Shown: piece by piece, positions 9,077-17,883 of the stretch
Layout of the letters: every line of letters starts with the position of its first letter
Numbering within the stretch: the stretch's first letter is position 1
Origin: BPGL01 sp035463115
Lineage (GTDB): Bacteria > Actinomycetota > UBA4738 > HRBIN12
Direction of reading: 5' to 3'
Length of the DNA stretch: 64,000 nt
Assembly (NCBI GenBank): GCA_035463115.1
Contig: DATHTO010000139.1
Location: 5,919 to 69,918, forward strand
Notes under the pieces: model-generated
Told to the model about the DNA's origin: nothing
Databases searched by the model: none
What the model saw: the letters and a program-made list of their open reading frames with translations, nothing else
Position numbers and translations under genes: made by a program

Positions 9077-10402
9077 GTGAGCGCACGTGACTACCGTGAG
9101 GTCGTCGCGGCGAAGCGAGATGGGCGCACGATCGCTGCGGCTGACCTCGAGGCGTTCGTCCTCGCGTACGGCCGCGGGGAGGTGCCGGACGCGCTGGCCT
9201 CGGCGTTCCTGATGGCGTGCGTGCTGCGCGGTCTCGATGCCGCCGAGACGCTCGCCATGACCCAGGCGATGATCGCGTCGGGGGACACCGTGTCGTTCCC
9301 CGGCATCGGCCTGCCGACGGTCGACAAGCACTCGACCGGCGGCGTCGCCGACGGCGTCACGCTCGTCTTCGCTCCGCTCGCGGCAGCCCTCGGCGTCGGC
9401 GTCGCGAAGCTCTCCGGTCGCGGGCTTGGACACACCGGTGGGACGCTCGACAAGCTCGAGTCGATCCCGGGTCTCCGGACGGATCTGTCGCCGGCCGAGA
9501 TCGAGTCGCAGGTGAGCACGATCGGGTGCGCCGTCGCCGCGCAGTCCGCGAACCTGGTGCCCGCCGACGGCGCCCTCTACGCGCTCCGCGACGCCACCGC
9601 GACGGTGCCGTCCACCGCGCTGATCGCCGCGAGCGTGATGTCGAAGAAACTTGCGGTGGGGACCGACCTCATCCTCCTCGACGTGAAGGCGGGGTCGGGG
9701 GCGTTCATGAAGACCGCCGACGACGCTCGCGGCCTCGCGCGCGCGTGCCTGGACCTCGCCCGCGGGGCCGGCCGCCGCGCCCACGTGTCGGTGACCGACA
9801 TGTCGCAGCCGCTCGGCACCGCGATCGGGAACGCCCTCGACGTCGCGGAGGCGGTCCGCGTGCTGCGCGGGGAGGATCGCGGCCGACTGGCGAAGCTCTG
9901 CGCGTGGTTCGCGGCGCGCGCCTCGATCGAGCTCGGCGGAACGACGGCCGACGACGCCGCACGCCGCGTGGAGCACGCGATCGCGAGCGGCGCGGCGCTC
10001 GAGCGCCTGCGGCGGATGGTCGAGGCCCAGGGAGGAGACCCGCACGTCGTCGACGATCCCGGCGGCGTGTTGCCGTCCGCACCCGTCCGCCTCCCGCTCG
10101 CAGCGCCGCGGGCCGGTACGCTCGCTGCCGTGGACGCCGAGGCGCTCGGGCTCGCGAGCGCCGCGCTCGGCGCCGGTCGGCGGCGCAAGGGGGACGCGAT
10201 CGACCCGGCCGTCGGGATCGTGTTCGCGCCGAAGATCGGCGACCGGGTGGAGGAGGCGCAGCCGATCGGCGAGGTGCACGCTCGCACCGACGACGACGGC
10301 GACGACGCCGTTCGCCGGGTGCTGGCCGCGATCGAGATCGTCGACGGGGCGGTCGAGGCGCCGCCGCTCGTGATCGACGCGTTCGGGGAAGGAAGGGACT
10401 GA
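9077..10402 (+). CDS. deoA: Thymidine/pyrimidine-nucleoside phosphorylase
   Basis: A 441-residue family-II nucleoside phosphorylase, which phosphorolyses thymidine (and possibly uridine) to the base and pentose-1-phosphate. The conserved signature SGRGLGHTGGTLDKLES and the phosphate loop KHSTGGVAD are present. The C-terminal alpha/beta domain includes AVGIVFAPKIGDRV. GTG 9077 is the first good start. The 111 bp after deoB contain no convincing gene. Whether the enzyme is strictly thymidine-specific or a broad pyrimidine phosphorylase cannot be told from motifs alone. Confidence 0.93.
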   Translation: MSARDYREVVAAKRDGRTIAAADLEAFVLAYGRGEVPDALASAFLMACVLRGLDAAETLAMTQAMIASGDTVSFPGIGLPTVDKHSTGGVADGVTLVFAPLAAALGVGVAKLSGRGLGHTGGTLDKLESIPGLRTDLSPAEIESQVSTIGCAVAAQSANLVPADGALYALRDATATVPSTALIAASVMSKKLAVGTDLILLDVKAGSGAFMKTADDARGLARACLDLARGAGRRAHVSVTDMSQPLGTAIGNALDVAEAVRVLRGEDRGRLAKLCAWFAARASIELGGTTADDAARRVEHAIASGAALERLRRMVEAQGGDPHVVDDPGGVLPSAPVRLPLAAPRAGTLAAVDAEALGLASAALGAGRRRKGDAIDPAVGIVFAPKIGDRVEEAQPIGEVHARTDDDGDDAVRRVLAAIEIVDGAVEAPPLVIDAFGEGRD

Positions 10403-10404
10403 TC

Positions 10405-11070
10405 GTGCTCGCCCAGCTCGGCAACTTCACGGCGGTCACGACGAGGATGGCCGTCTACCTCGTCGCCGGGCTGCTCGTCGGGATGGTCGTGCGCGAGTTC
10501 GTGCGCGCGTCGGTCGCGTCGCGCCTGCACGATCCGACGCCTCGCTTGTGGGGACGCCTCACGTGGGATCCGCGGTCCTGGTTCGATCCGTTCGGCGCGG
10601 GGCTCGTCCCGGGGCTGATCGCGGTGCTCTGGGCGGCCGGCGTCTTCTGGAGCCCGGCGGCGTACGGCAAGCCGGCTCCGATCGATCCCTCGTACTTCCG
10701 GCACCACCGGCGCGACGTCGTGCTGGTGTCCCTGGCCGGCCCGTCGGCGACGCTGGTGCTGGCGTTCGCGAGCGGGTTCGCGTTCCGGGCGGTCGCGAGC
10801 GGGGGAGGAGAGCTCGCGCTCGTGCTCCTGGTCCTCACGCACGCCTTCGCGGGGCTCACGGTCTTCCATCTGCTGCCGGTGCCCGGCCTCGACGGCGCGC
10901 GGATCGTGGCGCTCCTGCTGCCGCCCGCCGCCGCGCAGGTCTACCGCAACGCCGACAAGTACCTGCCGCTGTTCGTGCTGGTCCTGCTGTTCCTCTTCGG
11001 TACGGCGATCCTCGGGGCGCTGACCGCCGCCCTGTGCTCGCTGGCCACCGGTGAGGCCTGCATCCCGTGA
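10405..11070 (+). CDS. Site-2 protease-like (M50) membrane protein lacking zinc-ligand histidines
   Basis: A 221-residue polytopic membrane protein that aligns with short bacterial M50B site-2 proteases. Family landmarks are DPTPRLWGRLTWDP, the AYGKPAPIDP segment, LVSLAGPSATLVLA and LLPVPGLDGARI (Asp163). However, the zinc motif HExxH is replaced by Arg30-Glu31-Phe-Val-Arg34, so both metal-binding histidines are arginines while Glu and Asp remain; the usual Asn of the NLLP motif is His155. The protein is therefore probably not a protease. GTG 10405 follows the deoA stop by 2 bp, so it is co-transcribed. About four to six hydrophobic segments are visible. Confidence 0.8.
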   Translation: MLAQLGNFTAVTTRMAVYLVAGLLVGMVVREFVRASVASRLHDPTPRLWGRLTWDPRSWFDPFGAGLVPGLIAVLWAAGVFWSPAAYGKPAPIDPSYFRHHRRDVVLVSLAGPSATLVLAFASGFAFRAVASGGGELALVLLVLTHAFAGLTVFHLLPVPGLDGARIVALLLPPAAAQVYRNADKYLPLFVLVLLFLFGTAILGALTAALCSLATGEACIP

Positions 11071-11103
11071 CCGGCGCTGCGCGGGGCAGCCGGAAGCCCG
11101 CGC

Positions 11104-11109
11104 TATCAT
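11104..11109 (+). promoter_or_regulatory. -10 element TATCAT for trpS
   Basis: TATCAT lies 10 nt upstream of GTG 11120 with no Shine-Dalgarno in between, suggesting a leaderless or nearly leaderless mRNA. Confidence 0.45.
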
Positions 11110-11119
11110 CGCCGCCATC

Positions 11120-12136
11120 GTGAGCGCTGACGTCGCCGCCCCCGCCCGGACGAAGCGCGTCCTGACCGGCTACCGGCCGACCGGACCGCTGCACCTCGGG
11201 CATTGGGCCGGCAACATCGAGAACATGCTCGCGCTCCAGGCCGACGCGGGGCACGAATGCTTCTTCTTCGTCGCCGACTGGCACATGTTGACCACGCACT
11301 ACGACCGGACCGACGAGCTTCCCGGATTCGTCGAAGGGCTCGTGCTCGACTGGCTCGCCGCGGGCATCGACCCGGAACGAGCGGTGATCTACCGACAGTC
11401 CGATCTGCCGGAGGTCGCCGAGATGACGCTGCTGCTCGGCATGATCACGCCGCTCGGCTGGCTCGAACGCGTCCCCTCGTACAAGGAACGCCTCCGCGAC
11501 ATGACCGAGCGCGACGTCGCGAACTTCGGGCTGCTCGGGTACCCGGTCCTGCAGACCGTCGACATCACGATCGTCGGCGGAGAGCTCGTCCCCGTGGGCG
11601 AGGACCAGGTCGCGCACCTCGAGCTGTCGCGCGAGATCGTCCGACGGTTCAACCGGCTGTACGGTGACGTCCTCGTCGAGCCGCAGCCCCTGCTCTCCCG
11701 CACCCCGCTGATCCCCGGCTCCGACGGTCGCAAGATGTCGAAGAGCTTCGACAACGCCATCGGCGTGCGCGACGACCCCGACACGATCCGCGCGAAGGTC
11801 CGCACGTTCATCACCGACCCGCAGAAGATCCGTCTCGGCGATCCTGGTCGGCCCGAGATCTGCCCGATCTTCGCGCTCCACCGCTACTTCTCTCCCGAGG
11901 ACGACGTCGAGCGCGTCGATCGCACGTGTCGCACCGGTGAGCTGGGGTGCGTGCAGAACAAGGGCGACATCGCGGAACGGCTGATCGAGTCGTTCGCGCC
12001 GTTCCGCGAGCGGCGAGCGGGGTTCGCGGCGCAGCCCGGCCTCGTCGAGCGCGTGCTGCGCGACGGCGCCGAGCGTGCGAGGCCGGTCGCACGGGCGACG
12101 CTCGACGCCGTGCGCGAGGCGATGCACTTCGCATGA
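11120..12136 (+). CDS. trpS: Tryptophanyl-tRNA synthetase
   Basis: A 338-residue class Ic aminoacyl-tRNA synthetase charging tRNA-Trp. The HIGH-equivalent is TGPLHLGHWAGN and the KMSKS loop is GRKMSKSFDN. The VGEDQVAHLELSREI segment is typical of the family. GTG 11120 is chosen because the conserved N-terminus (KRVLTGYRPTG) follows shortly and a -10 element lies just upstream; an upstream in-frame start at 11051 would overlap the preceding gene. The stop overlaps scpA by 4 bp, an unusual operon partner for trpS but conserved in some actinobacteria. Confidence 0.95.
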   Translation: MSADVAAPARTKRVLTGYRPTGPLHLGHWAGNIENMLALQADAGHECFFFVADWHMLTTHYDRTDELPGFVEGLVLDWLAAGIDPERAVIYRQSDLPEVAEMTLLLGMITPLGWLERVPSYKERLRDMTERDVANFGLLGYPVLQTVDITIVGGELVPVGEDQVAHLELSREIVRRFNRLYGDVLVEPQPLLSRTPLIPGSDGRKMSKSFDNAIGVRDDPDTIRAKVRTFITDPQKIRLGDPGRPEICPIFALHRYFSPEDDVERVDRTCRTGELGCVQNKGDIAERLIESFAPFRERRAGFAAQPGLVERVLRDGAERARPVARATLDAVREAMHFA

Positions 12137-12891
12137 GCGGCGACGGAGCGGCGCGCACGGATCCGTCCGGCAGCTTCGCGGTCGACGTTCCCGTCTATCA
12201 GGGACCGTTCCGCTTGTTGGCCGATCTGATCCTCGAGCAGAAGGTCGACGTCTGCGACGTGCCCGTCGCGACGGTGACGGATCGGTACCTCGCCCACGCG
12301 AGGGACGCCGACGCATGGAACCTCGAAGAGGCTACGTGGTTCCTCGCGATCTGCGCTGTGCTCCTCGAGCTCAAGGTCGCTCGGCTGACCCCACGCCACA
12401 CCGAGCCCGACGAGGACGACCTGCTCGGTGGTTCGCCCGACCTCGTGTACGCGCGATCGATCGAGCTGCGTGCGTTCCGCAAGGTCGCGGTCGAGCTCGC
12501 GCGGCGGCTCGAGGACGAGGCGAGCTACTTCGCGAGGGACGTCGGACCCGGCCCCGAGTTCTCGCACCTGTATCCGGACCCGATGGAGAAGGTCGCCGCG
12601 GATCGGCTCGCGACGCTCGCCGCGCAGCTGCTCCGGCCGCCTCCCACGCTCGATCTGACGCACGTGACGCCGATCCGCTTCACCGTCGCCGACGCGATCA
12701 CGGCGGTCGAGGAGCGGATCCAGGCGATCGCGGGACGGGCGGCGACGTTCCGCGAGCTGGTCGCCGACTGCGAGGACCGTATGCACGTCGTGGTGCGCTT
12801 CCTCGCCCTGCTCGAGCTGTACCGTGACGGGCGGATCGAGCTCCAGCAGGCGGCGACGTTCGGCGAGATCGAGGTGGAGTGGCGCGGATGA
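12133..12891 (+). CDS. scpA: Segregation and condensation protein A (kleisin)
   Basis: A 252-residue ScpA kleisin, the subunit that bridges SMC heads in the bacterial condensin. It opens with the family pattern YQGPFRLLADLILEQKVDVCDVPVATVT and ends in a winged-helix-like region (FLALLELYRDGRIELQQ). It overlaps trpS by 4 bp (ATGA) and scpB by 4 bp. The acidic linker (PDEDDLLGG) is normal for the family. Confidence 0.93.
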   Translation: MSGDGAARTDPSGSFAVDVPVYQGPFRLLADLILEQKVDVCDVPVATVTDRYLAHARDADAWNLEEATWFLAICAVLLELKVARLTPRHTEPDEDDLLGGSPDLVYARSIELRAFRKVAVELARRLEDEASYFARDVGPGPEFSHLYPDPMEKVAADRLATLAAQLLRPPPTLDLTHVTPIRFTVADAITAVEERIQAIAGRAATFRELVADCEDRMHVVVRFLALLELYRDGRIELQQAATFGEIEVEWRG

Positions 12892-13589
12892 GCGACGTGA
12901 CCGGGACGTACGACACGCGCGCGCTCGAGGCGCTGTTCTTCGTCTCCGACGAGCCCCTGACGTCGTCGGTCCTCGCCCAGGCGCTCGAGGTCGACCGCCG
13001 GACGGTGGAGGCGATGTGCGACGAGCTCGCGCGCGACCTGGATGCGCGGAACGCCGGTCTCGTGCTCCGCAACGTCGCGGGGGGCTGGCGCCTCTACACC
13101 CATCCCGACGCGGCGGCGATCGTGGAGCGGTTCGTCCTGTCCTCACGCCAGGCGCGGCTCACGAAGGCCGCGCTCGAGACGCTCGCGATCGTCGCCTACA
13201 AGCAGCCCGTCACGCGACACCAGGTGAGCGCCGTCCGAGGCGTGAACTCCGACGGCGTCCTGCGCGCGCTCGTGGATCGTGGGCTCGTCGAGGAGGCCGG
13301 GCGCGAGGAGACGCCCGGTCGACCCCTGCTGTACGCGACGACCCCGCAGTTCCTCGAGCGGCTTGGGCTCCCGTCGCTCGCCGCGTTGCCGTCGCTCGCT
13401 CCACTGCTCGACGCCGGCGCCGACGACGCGGGAACGCTCGCCGACGAGGTGGCCGAGGATGCGATCTCCGGCGGTCCGTCCACCGCGACCGGAGAGGTCA
13501 CGGTCGTGGAGGATGCGCCCGACGACGCGGTCGAGGTCGTCGGCGCGGAGCCTGACGCCGCGCCCGAGGTCGATCCCGCCGCGGGCTGA
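12888..13589 (+). CDS. scpB: Segregation and condensation protein B
   Basis: A 233-residue ScpB, the winged-helix dimer that binds ScpA in the SMC complex. The first WH domain starts ALEALFFVSDEPLTSS and the second shows AIVAYKQPVTRHQVSAVRG, both hallmarks. ATG 12888 overlaps scpA by 4 bp and is preferred to GTG 12879. Residues after about 165 form an acidic, alanine-rich, low-complexity tail that is probably disordered. The stop overlaps the rluB ATG by 1 bp. Confidence 0.93.
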   Translation: MSDVTGTYDTRALEALFFVSDEPLTSSVLAQALEVDRRTVEAMCDELARDLDARNAGLVLRNVAGGWRLYTHPDAAAIVERFVLSSRQARLTKAALETLAIVAYKQPVTRHQVSAVRGVNSDGVLRALVDRGLVEEAGREETPGRPLLYATTPQFLERLGLPSLAALPSLAPLLDAGADDAGTLADEVAEDAISGGPSTATGEVTVVEDAPDDAVEVVGAEPDAAPEVDPAAG

Positions 13590-14311
13590 TGCCCGAGGAG
13601 CGTCTCCAGCGCGCGCTCGCGCGCGCTGGGCATGGATCGCGCCGATCGAGCGAGGAGCTGATCGCCGCGGGAAGGGTCAAGGTCAACGGAAGGGTCGCGA
13701 CCCTCGGTGACAAGGTCGATCCCGGCAGCGACGAGGTCGAGCTCGACGGCATCCGTGTCAACCTCGACCCGAACGTCCGGTACTACGCCCTCCACAAGCC
13801 CGTCGGCGTCGTCACGACGATGCAGGACCCGCAGGGCCGCCCGAGCGTCCGCGATCTGCTGCCGCAGGATGGACCCCGCGTCTTCCCGGTGGGGCGCCTC
13901 GACCGGGACACCGAGGGGCTCCTCCTCCTCACGAACGACGGCGACCTCGCGAACCGACTCACGCACCCGCGCTACGGCGTCGAGAAGGAGTACCTCGCCG
14001 AGGTGGACGGCGCTCCGGCGCCGCGGCACGCGACCGCCCTGCGGCACGGTGTCGATCTCGACGACGGTCCGGCGCGTGCGGCGAGCGTCCGCATCGTCGA
14101 CGCGCGCGGTGGCCGCGGGCAGCTGCGGCTCGTGATGACCGAAGGCCGCAAGCGCGAGGTCCGGCGCTTGCTCGCCGCCGTCGGGCTCCCCGTCGTGCGC
14201 CTCGTGCGCCTGCGCGTCGGCCCGGTCACCCTCGGCGGCCTGCCGCCGGGGGCCGTCCGAGAGCTGTCGGTCGAGGAGATCCGCGGCCTCACGGAGGCGG
14301 CTGGACGGTAG
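13589..14311 (+). CDS. rluB: 23S rRNA pseudouridine synthase (RluB/RsuA family)
   Basis: A 240-residue pseudouridine synthase with an N-terminal S4 RNA-binding domain (ERLQRALARAGHGSRR) and a catalytic domain containing VGRLDRDTEGLLLLTNDG with the catalytic Asp. The RKREVRRLLAAVGLPVVRLVR region is also typical. In Actinomycetota the gene next to scpB is annotated as RluB-like, modifying 23S rRNA; the exact target uridine is inferred. The TAG stop forms part of the -10 hexamer for aroH. Confidence 0.92.
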   Translation: MPEERLQRALARAGHGSRRSSEELIAAGRVKVNGRVATLGDKVDPGSDEVELDGIRVNLDPNVRYYALHKPVGVVTTMQDPQGRPSVRDLLPQDGPRVFPVGRLDRDTEGLLLLTNDGDLANRLTHPRYGVEKEYLAEVDGAPAPRHATALRHGVDLDDGPARAASVRIVDARGGRGQLRLVMTEGRKREVRRLLAAVGLPVVRLVRLRVGPVTLGGLPPGAVRELSVEEIRGLTEAAGR

Positions 14312-14314
14312 CCT
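14309..14314 (+). promoter_or_regulatory. -10 element TAGCCT for aroH
   Basis: TAGCCT overlaps the rluB stop codon and lies about 43 nt upstream of ATG 14358. GGGAGGG just before the ATG gives a normal ribosome binding site, so the transcript would have a leader. Confidence 0.35.
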
Positions 14315-14357
14315 TGCCGCGGCGGTCCGACCGACGGGCGCGCGGGAGGGTGCGGTC

Positions 14358-14726
14358 ATGCGGGTGCGTGCGGCGCGAGGCGCCATCGTGGTGCCGACGG
14401 GCGGCGCCGGCGACGTCCTGGCCGCGACCGAGAAGCTGCTCTCGGCGGTCCTCGATCGGAACGCCATCGTCTCCGACGATCTCGTGAGCATCCTGTTCAC
14501 CGCGACGGAGGACCTCGTCTCGGCGTTCCCCGCCGAAGCCGCCCGACGGATGGGCCTCGGCGCCGTGCCGCTGCTGTGCGCCCGCGAGATCCCCGTCGAG
14601 GGATCGATGGCGTCGGTCGTGCGGATCCTCGTGCACTTCCATTCCGAGATGGCGCTCGACGAGGTGACGCACGTGTACCTCGACGGCGCCGAGACCCTCC
14701 GTGATGACCTCGAGCCCACCGCCTGA
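14358..14726 (+). CDS. aroH: Chorismate mutase, AroH type
   Basis: A 122-residue monofunctional chorismate mutase of the Bacillus AroH fold, converting chorismate to prephenate. Matching features are the N-terminal ARGAIVV with the catalytic Arg, FTATEDLVSAFPAEAAR, VPLLCAREIPVEGS and the C-terminal HVYLDGAETLRDD. It lies just before tyrA (prephenate dehydrogenase), which uses its product, and overlaps that gene by 23 bp. It is close to aroA, so the three form a compact aromatic amino acid unit. Confidence 0.93.
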   Translation: MRVRAARGAIVVPTGGAGDVLAATEKLLSAVLDRNAIVSDDLVSILFTATEDLVSAFPAEAARRMGLGAVPLLCAREIPVEGSMASVVRILVHFHSEMALDEVTHVYLDGAETLRDDLEPTA

Positions 14727-15828
14727 CGGCGCGACGGGTGAAACCGTCGCCGTGATCGGGGCGGGGCTCGTCGGCACCTCGGTCGCCCTCGCGGCGGCGC
14801 GTGCAGGCGCCTCGGTCCGGGCGTGGGACGTCGACCGGCAGCCCCTCGCGATCGCGACGCGGAGCGACGGCATCACCGCTGGTCCCGACGCGTCGGCGAC
14901 GGTCCGCCGCGCCACGATCGTCGTCGTCGCGACGCCGATCGCGGCGATCGCGCGATGCGTCGTGGACGCGATCGCCGACGAGCCGGACGCGGTCGTCACC
15001 GACGCCGGCAGCATCAAGACCCACGTGGTCGGCGAGGCGACGTCGCTCGCGCGCGAGCGCGGCGTCAGCCTCGAGCGGTTCGTTCCCGGTCACCCGATGG
15101 GGGGCAGCGAGCGATCCGGACCGGCGCATGCCTCGGCGGCGGTCGTCGACGGGATCGTCTGGGCGGTCACGCCGACGCCGGTTTCGTCGGCGGCGGCCGT
15201 CGCGCGTCTCGAGTCGTTCGTCCGCGCCCTCGGCGCTCGTCCGGTCCGACTCGAACCCGCGCGGCACGACCGCCTCGTCGCCACGGTGAGCCACCTCCCG
15301 CAGGTGGCGTCCACCGCGCTCATGAGCCTCGCGGCCGCCGAGGAGGCGGACGAGCCCGACATCTTGTTGCTCGCGGCGGGCGGGTTCCGCGACCTCACGC
15401 GCCTCGCCGCGTCGAGCCCCCATCTGTGGAGCGAGATCCTCCTCGCGAACCGCACCGAGGTCGCCCGTGCGATCGATCTGTACGTCGAGCGTCTCGAGCG
15501 CCTCCGCGACGAGATCCGGGAGGGGGCCGGCACCGCGGTCGAGCGGATCTTCGACGAAGCCAAGGGTGCGCGCCTGGGTCTCGCCGCGAAGCCACAGGTC
15601 CGCGCGGGCGTCGCCGTGCTCCAGGTGCCGATCCCGGACCGCCCGGGCGCCCTCGCGGTCCTCACGGGCAGCCTCGCCGATGCAGGCGTCAACATCGAGG
15701 ACCTCCAGATCGTCCACTCGCCGGAGGGGGGACGGGGACTCGTCCACCTCACCGTCGCGGTCGACGCGGCCGACGGGGCCGTGTCGGTGCTGGCGTCCCA
15801 CGATCTCGACGCGCTCCGGCTCGCGTGA
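14704..15828 (+). CDS. tyrA: Prephenate dehydrogenase with C-terminal ACT domain
   Basis: A 374-residue TyrA that oxidatively decarboxylates prephenate toward tyrosine. The Rossmann motif is AVIGAGLVGTSVALAA. Family motifs include TDAGSIKTHVV, FVPGHPMGGSERSG and ATVSHLPQVAS. Residues from about 300 form an ACT regulatory domain (VPIPDRPGALAVLTGSLADAG), so feedback control by an aromatic amino acid is likely. ATG 14704 is preceded directly by an alternative GTG 14701. It overlaps aroH and is followed 13 bp later by aroA. Confidence 0.92.
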   Translation: MTSSPPPDGATGETVAVIGAGLVGTSVALAAARAGASVRAWDVDRQPLAIATRSDGITAGPDASATVRRATIVVVATPIAAIARCVVDAIADEPDAVVTDAGSIKTHVVGEATSLARERGVSLERFVPGHPMGGSERSGPAHASAAVVDGIVWAVTPTPVSSAAAVARLESFVRALGARPVRLEPARHDRLVATVSHLPQVASTALMSLAAAEEADEPDILLLAAGGFRDLTRLAASSPHLWSEILLANRTEVARAIDLYVERLERLRDEIREGAGTAVERIFDEAKGARLGLAAKPQVRAGVAVLQVPIPDRPGALAVLTGSLADAGVNIEDLQIVHSPEGGRGLVHLTVAVDAADGAVSVLASHDLDALRLA

Positions 15829-15841
15829 GAGGTGAGCGGGC

Positions 15842-17230
15842 ATGCGGCTGCGCGTGACGCCCGGCTCGGCGCTCGGGCCCGCGACCGTGCGGGTGCCGGG
15901 GGACAAGTCGATCGCCCACCGCTGGTTGATCCTCGCCGCGACGGCCGACGGGCTGAGCCGTCTGGTCGAGGTTCCGCCTTCGCTCGACGTGCGCTCGACG
16001 GCCGTCTGCCTGTCGTCCCTCCTTCCCGACGCTCGACCTGCACTCGAGCGCTGGACGCGGAACGTTGCCGCGGCCGTGGAGGCTGGCGGTTCCACGTGGA
16101 ACGTCGGGTCGAGCGACGGGGTCGAGGGATCGGCGTTCCCGGTCCTTGAGGTCGACGGTCATGGCCGGGACGCGCTGGTCAGCGCCGGTCGAGACCTCGA
16201 CTGCGGCAACTCCGGCACCTCGATGCGCCTCTTCGCCGGCGTCGTCGCGGCGGCGCCGTTCCGGACGGTCCTCACCGGCGACGCGAGCCTGGAGCGGCGG
16301 CCGATGGAACGGATCGCCGCGCCGCTGCGCTCGATGGGCGCGTCGGTGGCGACGACGGACGGACATGCGCCCATCACGATCGACGGCGGCCCGCTCCACG
16401 GCATCCGGTACGAGGTTCCGGTCCCGAGCGCGCAGGTGAAGAGCGCCGTGCTGTTCGCCGGCATCGCGGCCGAGGGCGAGACGACCGTCGTCGAGCCGGC
16501 CGCGACCCGCGACCACACGGAACGCGCGCTCCGCGCCCTCGGCGCCGACGTCACGAGCGACGGCGCATCGGTCACGGTGCGCCGTTCCCGGCATCGATCC
16601 TTCGACGGCCGCGTGCCGGGGGATCCGTCATCGGCGGCGTTCCTCGTCGCCGGCGCCGCGATCACGGGCTCCCGGTTGACGATCGAGCGGGTGGGCGTCA
16701 ACCCGACGCGGACGAGGTACCTCGACGTGATGCGACGGATGGGCGTGACGATCACCGTGGCGGTGACCGGGGAGGAGGTCGGCGAGCCGGTGGGCGATCT
16801 CCGCGTCGAGCCGCCGTCGCGGATCGCGCCGGTCGTCGTCGACGCCGCGGAGCTTCCGCTGGTGGTCGACGAGGTTCCCGTCCTCGCGGCCCTCGCGGCC
16901 CATGCGGACGGACCGTCGTGGTTCGAGGGCGCGCGAGAGCTCCGCGTGAAGGAGAGCGATCGCCTCGTCGGGCTCGCGGAGCGCTTCCGCGCCCTCGGCC
17001 ACCACGCCGGCGTGGAGGACGACGCGCTCACCCTCGCCGGCCGGGGCGTCCGCGGCGGTCGTGTCACGTCCGGCGGCGACCACCGGATCGCGATGGCATT
17101 CGCGGTCGCTGCACTGGCCGCCGATGCGCCCGTCGAGATCGACGGGATGGAGGCCGAAGCCGTCAGCTTCCCAGGGTTCTCGCGGATGCTGCTCGAGCTG
17201 GGGGCCGCTGCGCAGGCGGTCGAGGGATGA
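15842..17230 (+). CDS. aroA: 3-phosphoshikimate 1-carboxyvinyltransferase (EPSP synthase)
   Basis: A 462-residue EPSP synthase of the shikimate pathway. Conserved motifs are VPGDKSIAHR, LDCGNSGTSMRLFAG, the DEVPVLAALAA segment, RVKESDRL and DHRIAMAFAVAAL. It is longer than usual because about 35 extra residues lie between the first motif region and LDCGNSGT (roughly residues 60-110: alanine/arginine-rich, then SSDGVEGSAFPV). The second serine of the usual GDKSISHR is Ala here. The stop overlaps cmk by 4 bp. The enzyme is confidently assigned; the effect of the insertion is unknown. Confidence 0.94.
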   Translation: MRLRVTPGSALGPATVRVPGDKSIAHRWLILAATADGLSRLVEVPPSLDVRSTAVCLSSLLPDARPALERWTRNVAAAVEAGGSTWNVGSSDGVEGSAFPVLEVDGHGRDALVSAGRDLDCGNSGTSMRLFAGVVAAAPFRTVLTGDASLERRPMERIAAPLRSMGASVATTDGHAPITIDGGPLHGIRYEVPVPSAQVKSAVLFAGIAAEGETTVVEPAATRDHTERALRALGADVTSDGASVTVRRSRHRSFDGRVPGDPSSAAFLVAGAAITGSRLTIERVGVNPTRTRYLDVMRRMGVTITVAVTGEEVGEPVGDLRVEPPSRIAPVVVDAAELPLVVDEVPVLAALAAHADGPSWFEGARELRVKESDRLVGLAERFRALGHHAGVEDDALTLAGRGVRGGRVTSGGDHRIAMAFAVAALAADAPVEIDGMEAEAVSFPGFSRMLLELGAAAQAVEG

Positions 17231-17883
17231 TCGGCTCGCGCGTCATCGCGATCGACGGCGCGGCGGGGTCGGGGAAGTCCACCCTTGCGCGAGCGATCGC
17301 CGAACGCCTCGGCCTTCCGTACGTCAACACCGGGGAGATGTACCGGGCCGTCGCGGCCGCTGCGCTGGCGTCGGGCGTGGACACCGACGATGCGCCGGGG
17401 CTGCTCGACCTCGCTCGGCGATCGAGGTTCATCCTCGCCGACGGAGCGCCGCGCGAGCTGGAGGTCGAAGGTTGGCCGCGGGAGCGCCTGCACACCGCCG
17501 ACGTCGACGCGACGGTGTCGGCCGTGTCACGGCATCCGGCCGTCCGCGCGCATCTCCGAGAGGCGCAGCGGGCGTTCGCCCGCGCCGGAGCCGTGATGGA
17601 AGGTCGTGACATCGCGTCGGTCGTCGTGCCCGACGCGAGGGTGAAGGTCTACGTGACCGCGCACGAGGACGTCCGCGCCTCGCGCCGCGCGAAGCAACGC
17701 GGCGCCGACCTCACCGGAACCGACGACGCCTTGCGCCGACGGGACGCGCGCGACGCGGTGACGACACCGCACGTGCCGGCCGCCGGGGCGGACGTCGTCG
17801 ACACGACCCACCTCGACGTCGACGGCGCGATCGAGGCGATCATGGCGATCGTCCGCCGTCGGGCGCCGGAGCTCGTGCCGTGA
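17227..17883 (+). CDS. cmk: Cytidylate kinase
   Basis: A 218-residue (d)CMP kinase. The P-loop is IDGAAGSGKSTLARAIA and the substrate-binding segment LPYVNTGEMYRAVA follows. The GRDIASVVVPDARVKVYVTA motif and the lid RRAKQRGAD are typical. ATG 17227 overlaps the aroA stop by 4 bp and its own end overlaps der by 4 bp. The cmk-der pair is conserved in most actinobacteria. Confidence 0.95.
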   Translation: MIGSRVIAIDGAAGSGKSTLARAIAERLGLPYVNTGEMYRAVAAAALASGVDTDDAPGLLDLARRSRFILADGAPRELEVEGWPRERLHTADVDATVSAVSRHPAVRAHLREAQRAFARAGAVMEGRDIASVVVPDARVKVYVTAHEDVRASRRAKQRGADLTGTDDALRRRDARDAVTTPHVPAAGADVVDTTHLDVDGAIEAIMAIVRRRAPELVP

